A stretch of DNA of 20,485 nucleotides from Candidatus Poseidoniales archaeon (GTDB lineage: Archaea; Thermoplasmatota; Poseidoniia; Poseidoniales; Poseidoniaceae), in NCBI GenBank assembly GCA_003602665.1, contig QQSG01000092.1:1-20485 (forward strand). Reading direction: 5' to 3'. Below the pieces are notes generated by a model. It had not been told where the DNA came from. It did not search any database and saw only the letters and a list, made by a program, of their open reading frames with translations. A program made the translations under genes and the position numbers. Of the stretch, positions 16,406 to 20,485 are shown piece by piece (the first letter of the stretch is position 1; every line of letters starts with the position of its first letter).

Positions 16406-16864
16406 ATGGTCATGACAGGTGGGGGAACGGGCGATCCCCGTGACGACCCAGAATCCGGAGACAACGTTGTCTTAGATTACTCATATCAAAATCACAGCAA
16501 GGGGCTCCTCCGTAAAGGTAGACACAAGGGTTCTACGTTTCGAAGAGCAATACTTGATGAAGCTGATTTAACGGAAGGTGACTTTACTGATTGTGATTTT
16601 CGTAAAGCATCCTTGGTTGAAGCAGATCTCATGAAGTCTGCTTTTGATGGAGCCGATTTCAGGGGCGCTGATTTACGGAAAGCACGATGCAATCTCTCAA
16701 ACTTCAGGAATTGTAAACTCAAAGGCGCTGATTTACGAGGTATACGAGGAAAGTATGCAATCTGGCAAGGAAGTGATTGGTGGAATGCTATCGTGAATGA
16801 AGATCTTGAAAAGGCCTTGAAAAAGAAGTGGCCTAAACCTGACGGTCATTCTGATTCATCTTGA
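16406..16864 (+). CDS. Pentapeptide-repeat protein
   Basis: A 152-residue protein with about 14 consecutive pentapeptide units of the A(D/N)Lxx type at residues 43-112, for example STFRR, AILDE, ADLTE, GDFTD, CDFRK, ASLVE, ADLMK, ADFRG, ADLRK and ADLRG. These form a right-handed quadrilateral beta-helix of about 3.5 coils. The N-terminal 40 residues are Gly/Asp-rich and probably disordered. A C-terminal cap follows with WQGSDWWNAIVNEDLEKALKKKWP. Some family members mimic DNA and protect gyrase, but most have no known function; none is assigned here. No signal peptide is present. Its end overlaps the convergent membrane-protein gene by 19 bases. Confidence 0.85.
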   Translation: MVMTGGGTGDPRDDPESGDNVVLDYSYQNHSKGLLRKGRHKGSTFRRAILDEADLTEGDFTDCDFRKASLVEADLMKSAFDGADFRGADLRKARCNLSNFRNCKLKGADLRGIRGKYAIWQGSDWWNAIVNEDLEKALKKKWPKPDGHSDSS

Positions 16865-17439
16865 ACTAATTGCACAGAATTGGCTTCATCAAACGCTAGT
16901 TTAGCTCTTGCATTTATCAGAGGAAGGAGAGCCATTGCTCCACATAAAAAGGAACACACTCCGCAAAGATAAGCCGTGATTTCATGTGTTTGAACCAACA
17001 TTGATTCAAGCAGATGTTCTTTGGCTGCATCATAGACAATCATGCAACCGTAGACTCCACCAACAAAGGTAATACCAGTGCCAACTAATGCTATCTTCCC
17101 GCCTATTGGTTTCATACCGAAAAGAAGGATGCTGCCTACGAAGACGAAGACGCTTCCAACTCCAAGTGCCGTTCCTCGGATGAGATATCCATTAGATTCA
17201 TTAATTTCCTTGTGAAAATCTTGGTATTGTTCGATGCTAAGATTCTCACCTTGTTGATTTGGAACGTTGATAAGTGTTTCAATTTGAGCTTCAGATAGTT
17301 CTTCAGAGTTTGCGTTTGTAAGATCAGTATAGGCTAAGACTCCGAAAAAGAGCGCTCCCAAGAGAAGGAGAATTGCGACCGTTTTCGGCCCTTTCCTATC
17401 GGGACGAATTGCAAACATATCGACCGTCTCTTCATCCAT
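16846..17439 (-). CDS. Four-helix membrane protein of unknown function
   Basis: A 197-residue protein not recognised as a known family. After a short acidic/basic cytoplasmic-looking start (MDEETVDMFAIRPDRKGPK) come four hydrophobic helices: TVAILLLLGALFFGVLAY, then a polar loop of about 50 residues with LINVPNQQGENLSIEQYQDFHKEIN, then ALGVGSVFVFVGSILLFGM, KIALVGTGITFVGGVYGCM, and TAYLCGVCSFLCGAMALLPLI, and a short tail. Even helix number puts both ends on the same side. ATG 17439 is preferred to GTG 17457 because AAAGGTG lies a few bases upstream; it overlaps the end of the thioesterase gene by 8 bases, indicating coupling. Confidence 0.65.
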   Translation of the reverse strand: MDEETVDMFAIRPDRKGPKTVAILLLLGALFFGVLAYTDLTNANSEELSEAQIETLINVPNQQGENLSIEQYQDFHKEINESNGYLIRGTALGVGSVFVFVGSILLFGMKPIGGKIALVGTGITFVGGVYGCMIVYDAAKEHLLESMLVQTHEITAYLCGVCSFLCGAMALLPLINARAKLAFDEANSVQLVQDESE

Positions 17440-17857
17440 TATGAACACCTTTCTCACAGTTATCTAACCCCGTTCTCAAAAAGGTTGGAATTGAAATACG
17501 CTTCATTGTACCCATATCAACACAAACGGTAACCTGAGTCGACGTCCAAAGTAATACATTGTCTTGATTATGGAATTCGTAGCGCCATGTGCACGATGTA
17601 TCTCCAACTTTTTCAATCCATATTGTTGCAGTTACCATATCTCCATACCGGAGGGGTGCAATGAAATCGGATTCTACATGAACGACTGGAAACCCAATCT
17701 GCCGTTCCAATATTAGTTCTGAATACTTAATTCCACAGATATGCTCCCAAGAGTCTTCAAAGAAACGGTGTGCTAAGTCGAATATCCTTGGATAATAAGC
17801 AATATTTGCAAGATCGACCATTGGGAAGTCGACACCTCTTTGCAAACGAACTGCCAT
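17432..17857 (-). CDS. Hotdog-fold acyl-CoA thioesterase (4HBT-like)
   Basis: A 141-residue single hotdog domain. The start MAVRLQRGVDFPMVDLANIAYYPRIFDLAHRFFED follows the 4-hydroxybenzoyl-CoA thioesterase pattern D-x-x-x-x-x-Y-x-x-Y/F with Asp15 as the likely catalytic acid. VVHVESDFIAPLRYGDMVTATIWIEKVG is the typical next beta-strand pair, followed by a WRYEFHNQDNVLLWTSTQVTVCVD sheet. Such enzymes hydrolyse acyl-CoA thioesters in the cytoplasm; the acyl group cannot be read from sequence. ATG 17857 is chosen over a longer frame to 17956, which would run up to the tRNA gene and add unrelated residues. It is the first gene of a two-gene unit with the membrane protein. Confidence 0.82.
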   Translation of the reverse strand: MAVRLQRGVDFPMVDLANIAYYPRIFDLAHRFFEDSWEHICGIKYSELILERQIGFPVVHVESDFIAPLRYGDMVTATIWIEKVGDTSCTWRYEFHNQDNVLLWTSTQVTVCVDMGTMKRISIPTFLRTGLDNCEKGVHNG

Positions 17858-17921
17858 GTTTAGGCCAGAAGGATAAACGCAATGAACTCTTGTACAGAAA
17901 CTGGTAAATCGTGCCGTTGCG

Positions 17922-17929
17922 CTTATATC
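17922..17929 (+). promoter_or_regulatory. TATA box of the tRNA-Arg gene
   Basis: TTATATCC within CTTATATCC is centred about 32 bases before the first base of the tRNA, the expected spacing for an archaeal promoter with a short 5' leader. It lies in the gap between the divergent thioesterase gene and the tRNA. Confidence 0.5.
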
Positions 17930-17957
17930 CAAGTGGTCGGTGGATTCGATTACCAAG

Positions 17958-18034
17958 GGCCCTATAGTGTAGCTTGGATATCACGCCGGCTTGCGGAGCC
18001 AGCAACCCGTGTTCGAATCGCGGTGGGGCCGCCA
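17958..18034 (+). tRNA. tRNA-Arg, anticodon GCG, CCA encoded
   Basis: A full cloverleaf can be folded by hand. The acceptor stem is GGCCCTA (17958-17964) with TGGGGCC (18024-18030), all paired with one T-G wobble; the discriminator is G18031 and CCA is encoded at 18032-18034. T8 and A9 follow, then a D-stem GTG/CAC with GG in the loop. The anticodon stem is CCGGC (17986-17990) with GCCAG (17998-18002), carrying one C-A mismatch at the second pair. The loop TTGCGGA gives anticodon GCG (17993-17995), reading CGC and CGT arginine codons. The T-stem is CCGTG/CGCGG with loop TTCGAAT. No intron. The variable region is short (CAAC). Confidence 0.9.
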
Positions 18035-18036
18035 AC

Positions 18037-18936
18037 TCAAGACTCTGCGCCTTCGCGAGCACTTTTTTCGTCCGCAATTAATCGCTTCTCAAGAGGTGAA
18101 TAATGAGGACCAACCACCTTTCTAAAATAGCCATCAGAAGCGTAAGTTTCGTCTTCAACTAAAACCCGAGGGGAGTCGGAAAGCAAATCAAGGATACTGA
18201 ATACATCCTCATAGTGATATGCATACTCAAATTCTACGGTATCTTGGACAACTTTTTTCCATGCTCGTTGTCTTGGTTTCTTGAACCATATTGTGAAGCC
18301 AGAAACAAGGGGATTGCCATCACCCATTCTCCATTTCCAACCATTCGTTCCTTTGATTTCGACCACATTTTCTTCAGGGAGATATGTAGCATTCATCGTC
18401 TCATCAAGGAATTTCTTGAATGCTGCGGATGCTGGGCTTGCAGAAAGGCCATACAAGTTGAGCAGTGCATGACGCAGCGGCCCATGCCTCTCTTGATGAA
18501 TGAACTTGTCATCATTAAGGAGCATCAAGAAATATGAATCGAGGATGTCGCAACCAGGAAGGTTAGCAGCATTTTGATGGTCTGGTTGAATGCAGACTGA
18601 TGCTTCTTTTCCATCGAGTTTTCCTTTGAATGTAGCAGTTGTTGAATTGAGCCCGCTACCGCCAGCATAGGGGTTTCTCATCCGTTGAATTAATCCTTCA
18701 AGGGGTACTGAATAGGTGGCAAGTTTTCCAAGAATGATGATCTTATCAACCCCGAAAATAATCCGGTCTGGATTTCTTTCAATTGTTTTTAGAAGATAGT
18801 CAAAGGAAGTCTGCATTGCTGTAAAGCTATCAGTTACAAGATTCCTGAACACATTCTTCTTATCTTCTTGGTACTCGAAGGAGGCTGATGGAATCTCTTT
18901 CTCGTTTTCGTCTTCGATATCAAATAAACCGCTCAT
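18037..18936 (-). CDS. Uncharacterised 299-residue protein
   Basis: I do not recognise a family. The protein is soluble and lacks a signal peptide. It starts with an acidic stretch (FDIEDENEKEIP), then a helical region (NVFRNLVTDSFTAMQTSFDYLLKTIE) and a strand-rich part with DRIIFGVDKIIILGKLATYSVPLEGLIQRM. A glycine-rich turn (NPYAGGSG), GCDILDSYFLMLLNDDKF and the sheet-like GWKWRMGDGNPLVSGFTIWFKKPRQRAWKKV follow. ATG 18936 is preferred to TTG 18954; a TATA-like CATATAG lies 24 bases before it, fitting a leaderless transcript. The stop lies only two bases beyond the 3' CCA of the opposite-strand tRNA, so the tRNA transcript must end inside or antisense to this gene. Confidence 0.65.
   Translation of the reverse strand: MSGLFDIEDENEKEIPSASFEYQEDKKNVFRNLVTDSFTAMQTSFDYLLKTIERNPDRIIFGVDKIIILGKLATYSVPLEGLIQRMRNPYAGGSGLNSTTATFKGKLDGKEASVCIQPDHQNAANLPGCDILDSYFLMLLNDDKFIHQERHGPLRHALLNLYGLSASPASAAFKKFLDETMNATYLPEENVVEIKGTNGWKWRMGDGNPLVSGFTIWFKKPRQRAWKKVVQDTVEFEYAYHYEDVFSILDLLSDSPRVLVEDETYASDGYFRKVVGPHYSPLEKRLIADEKSAREGAES
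18063..18068 (+). terminator. Possible T-run terminator of the tRNA gene
   Basis: Six consecutive T residues lie 28 bases after the tRNA 3' end, after GC-rich sequence. Archaeal RNA polymerase can stop at such T-runs. It lies in the antisense of the last codons of the neighbouring minus-strand gene. Confidence 0.3.
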
Positions 18937-18956
18937 GAAAGAATCTATTTTCAAGA

Positions 18957-18963
18957 CTATATG
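18957..18963 (-). promoter_or_regulatory. TATA-like element before the 299-residue gene
   Basis: The minus strand reads CATATAG centred 24 bases before the ATG at 18936, compatible with a leaderless mRNA. It lies in the short gap after the HAD phosphatase gene, suggesting a separate promoter rather than read-through only. Confidence 0.35.
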
Positions 18964-18969
18964 AAGATG

Positions 18970-19638
18970 CTAAGGCCATTCCACGATTTCCCATTTGTTC
19001 TCTTTAGCGAATGATCTCAGAGAAGATTCTGGATTCACAGCTATCGCATGACCGCATATTCGCATGAACCAAGAGTCTGCAAGCGTATTCCCATACCCAT
19101 AACATTTGGAAAGGTCATGTCCGTTTTCCTTGGCATCCATTTCGACGACTGGCACCTTGCCTTTCCTTCGTGGAACAGACCATCCTCGTTCAGAGCCAGA
19201 AAGAATGCCATTACGATTACTTGGCCCACAGCCATATACTTCGTCCATGCCTAATATTCGCCCCATTGCTTCGGCCATAGGCGCTACTGTAGCAGTGACT
19301 AAGACAAGTCGATGGCCTTGTTCTCGATGCCATGCAATCTTTTCCCATGCCTGTTGAGATACCTTCGGCTCGAGCAATAGAGGGGCTATTTCATCCGAAT
19401 ATTGTTCTAAAACTGACCAAGAAGCTAGAGAAAGATGGCCCCTGTTCCGTAAAGCGTCATAGGGGGATTTCCCTGTTAGGAGGCCAAAAACTGTTCCAAA
19501 TGTCCACGCTACTGTGGCGTGAGGAATTCGCCACGGGCGTCTTTTTGCAAGTACACCAGTCAGTGTTTTTTCGCTTGAAGCATTGAGCAATGTCCCGTCG
19601 AGGTCGAAGTATGCAGCAACCTGTTGCTCTTCGCTCAT
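18970..19638 (-). CDS. HAD-IB family phosphatase (phosphoserine phosphatase-like)
   Basis: A 222-residue haloacid dehalogenase-type hydrolase. Motif I is AYFDLDGTLL with nucleophile Asp12 and Asp14; motif II is LVTAT (Thr115); the motif III lysine is in PRRKGK at about 158-161; motif IV is GYGNTLADSW with Asp188. A helical cap with WRIPHATVAWTFGTVFGLLTGKSPYDALR lies between motifs I and II, as in subfamily IB. The G-N-T form of motif IV instead of G-D-S occurs in some IB members. The substrate is a small phosphomonoester not defined by sequence. The frame extends to an ATG at 19722 forming TGATG with the upstream gene, but those 28 His/Thr-rich residues look non-native, so ATG 19638 is preferred with moderate certainty. 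Confidence 0.82.
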   Translation of the reverse strand: MSEEQQVAAYFDLDGTLLNASSEKTLTGVLAKRRPWRIPHATVAWTFGTVFGLLTGKSPYDALRNRGHLSLASWSVLEQYSDEIAPLLLEPKVSQQAWEKIAWHREQGHRLVLVTATVAPMAEAMGRILGMDEVYGCGPSNRNGILSGSERGWSVPRRKGKVPVVEMDAKENGHDLSKCYGYGNTLADSWFMRICGHAIAVNPESSLRSFAKENKWEIVEWP

Positions 19639-19721
19639 AGTCACAGCAAGAGGTGAAGACTCATGAGTTCGTCGGTATCGATGAGTGTGAATGTGAGTTG
19701 TTTTCGATAAGTGACATCCCA

Positions 19722-20006
19722 TCAGGCGAGATTCTCATCGTTTTCATCAAGGCGACCATAAACACGTCTTCCTGCACGATGATCTTGCCACCAAGTCAGT
19801 CGGTCTGCTAGATGTCTTGGGATAAAGAATCCAACCTTCCTCGGCGTAAGACCATGGTTCCTCATGACCCTATCATGAGAAAGATTAGCAACGATGGATT
19901 GGGCTGAACATCCTGGGTTAGCCGTTACAAATCGCATTATCTCATTTTTTAATCGTTCAAATCGTGCTTTCTTTTGAGAACCTTTTCCCAATCGTCTTGG
20001 TGACAT
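19722..20006 (-). CDS. Small basic protein with probable helix-turn-helix
   Basis: A 94-residue protein beginning with a basic stretch (MSPRRLGKGSQKKARFERLK). It is followed by a helix EIMRFVTANPGCSAQSIVANLS that matches the usual opening of a winged-helix/HTH domain (helix, then 'PGxSAQxI' turn-helix). Next come RNHGLTPRKVGFFIPRHLADRLTWW as a putative recognition part and the wing-like HRAGRRVYGRL, then an acidic end. I do not recognise a named family. Nucleic-acid binding is inferred from charge and the HTH pattern. The ATG at 20006 has no SD. The gene precedes the HAD phosphatase on the same strand and its stop overlaps an upstream in-frame ATG of that gene. Confidence 0.6.
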   Translation of the reverse strand: MSPRRLGKGSQKKARFERLKNEIMRFVTANPGCSAQSIVANLSHDRVMRNHGLTPRKVGFFIPRHLADRLTWWQDHRAGRRVYGRLDENDENLA

Positions 20007-20054
20007 AATTACAACTTTCGTCGTTTACGGTTATGAAAGAAATGGGGGGAATCC

Positions 20055-20408
20055 CTACTCGAATGAAACCGGTTGAGTGGTTTTCCAATTTGCTGTTGCA
20101 AGTTTCTTTGCTTTGCCATCGGCTATAATTGGGGCAATCTTGTCCAAGCGACCATGCATGCCGTGAACATGAAATTTGACACGTAGTTCCGCGGTAAGTG
20201 ATGCTTCAAGTGCTTGCATTTGATCATCATCTAGATCAACAGACGCAAGTGTTTCCCCTGAGGTCTGAGAACGGATTGTGAGTGTCTTATCTTTACAGGA
20301 CATGGCAGGTCTGAAATCCATGTCGTCTGGATGATGCATCCAAACAGATAGGTCCAAAGACAATGTATCTCGTATGTTTACTCGACTGATTTCAACAGAT
20401 TCAACCAT
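20055..20408 (-). CDS. Uncharacterised 117-residue protein
   Basis: Not recognised. The predicted product is soluble and mostly beta-rich at first (VESVEISRVNIRDTLSLDLSVWMHHPDD, then CKDKTLTIRSQTSGETLASVDL). An alpha-helix follows (DDQMQALEASLTAEL), then a strand with VKFHVHGMHGRLDKIAPIIADGKA and a short tail ending QPVSFE. The composition is typical of the neighbouring genes. ATG 20408 is chosen over the upstream TTG at 20417. The gene lies 48 bases before the small HTH gene on the same strand. The remaining 77 bases to the window end show no feature I can support beyond a GGAAGGG that could be a distant SD. Confidence 0.5.
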   Translation of the reverse strand: MVESVEISRVNIRDTLSLDLSVWMHHPDDMDFRPAMSCKDKTLTIRSQTSGETLASVDLDDDQMQALEASLTAELRVKFHVHGMHGRLDKIAPIIADGKAKKLATANWKTTQPVSFE

Positions 20409-20485
20409 GCCACTCAACCCTTCCAGTCAACAGTCCTTCAAACTCTTTTCGTCTTAACCTACTCGAATGCGATTTCTGTAATGAC

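Noticed and set aside
17757..18077. A minus-strand open frame of 106 codons running through the tRNA.
   Set aside because: It reads the antisense of the tRNA-Arg gene and part of the thioesterase; it is a typical tRNA-shadow ORF.
1..20485. CRISPR arrays, insertion sequences, prophage genes, inteins and toxin-antitoxin pairs.
   Set aside because: No regularly spaced repeats, transposase, integrase, phage structural or intein motifs were seen on either strand.

Overview
The window is archaeal. It carries a replicative MCM helicase, GatE (the archaea-specific Glu-tRNA(Gln) amidotransferase subunit), peptidyl-tRNA hydrolase of the Pth2 type, Trm1 and a PAC2-family proteasome-assembly chaperone homologue. 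Several genes have a TATA element about 24-46 bases before the start codon and no Shine-Dalgarno (SD) sequence, while genes inside operons often do have one. The lineage is inferred only: a very long secreted protein with calcium-binding FG-GAP-like repeats and an acidic, tryptophan-rich cytoplasmic tail, next to compact housekeeping operons, suggests marine Thermoplasmatota (Marine Group II/III, Poseidoniales-like). There is no sign of phage, IS elements, CRISPR or recent transfer.

Left part (1-7440), all on the minus strand and tightly packed, read from right to left: mcm -> gatE -> a secreted beta-propeller/DUF4430 membrane protein -> an ECF-transporter S component -> two consecutive Pth2 paralogues -> the first 20 codons of an L-threonine aldolase cut by the window edge. 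Several junctions overlap or abut. Replication, tRNA amidation and peptidyl-tRNA recycling are thus interleaved with what looks like a micronutrient (possibly corrinoid) uptake pair.

Middle part (7390-15737): a short divergent promoter region separates mcm from a plus-strand cluster of a small alpha/beta hydrolase, purM and trm1. trm1 converges with, and overlaps by 12 bases, a minus-strand pair in which the 1432-residue surface protein precedes the PAC2 gene.

Right part (15738-20485): divergent from the surface-protein gene is a plus-strand pair, a possible winged-helix protein and a pentapeptide-repeat protein. It converges with a minus-strand four-helix membrane protein and a hotdog thioesterase. 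A plus-strand tRNA-Arg(GCG) with encoded CCA and its own TATA box sits between the thioesterase and an unknown 299-residue protein. The window ends with a HAD-IB phosphatase, a small probable helix-turn-helix protein and an unknown 117-residue protein, all on the minus strand. No gene-free stretch exceeds 300 bases.

The most interesting points are the beta-propeller/DUF4430 plus ECF-S pair, the tandem and diverged Pth2 genes, and the aromatic cytoplasmic tail of the giant surface protein.
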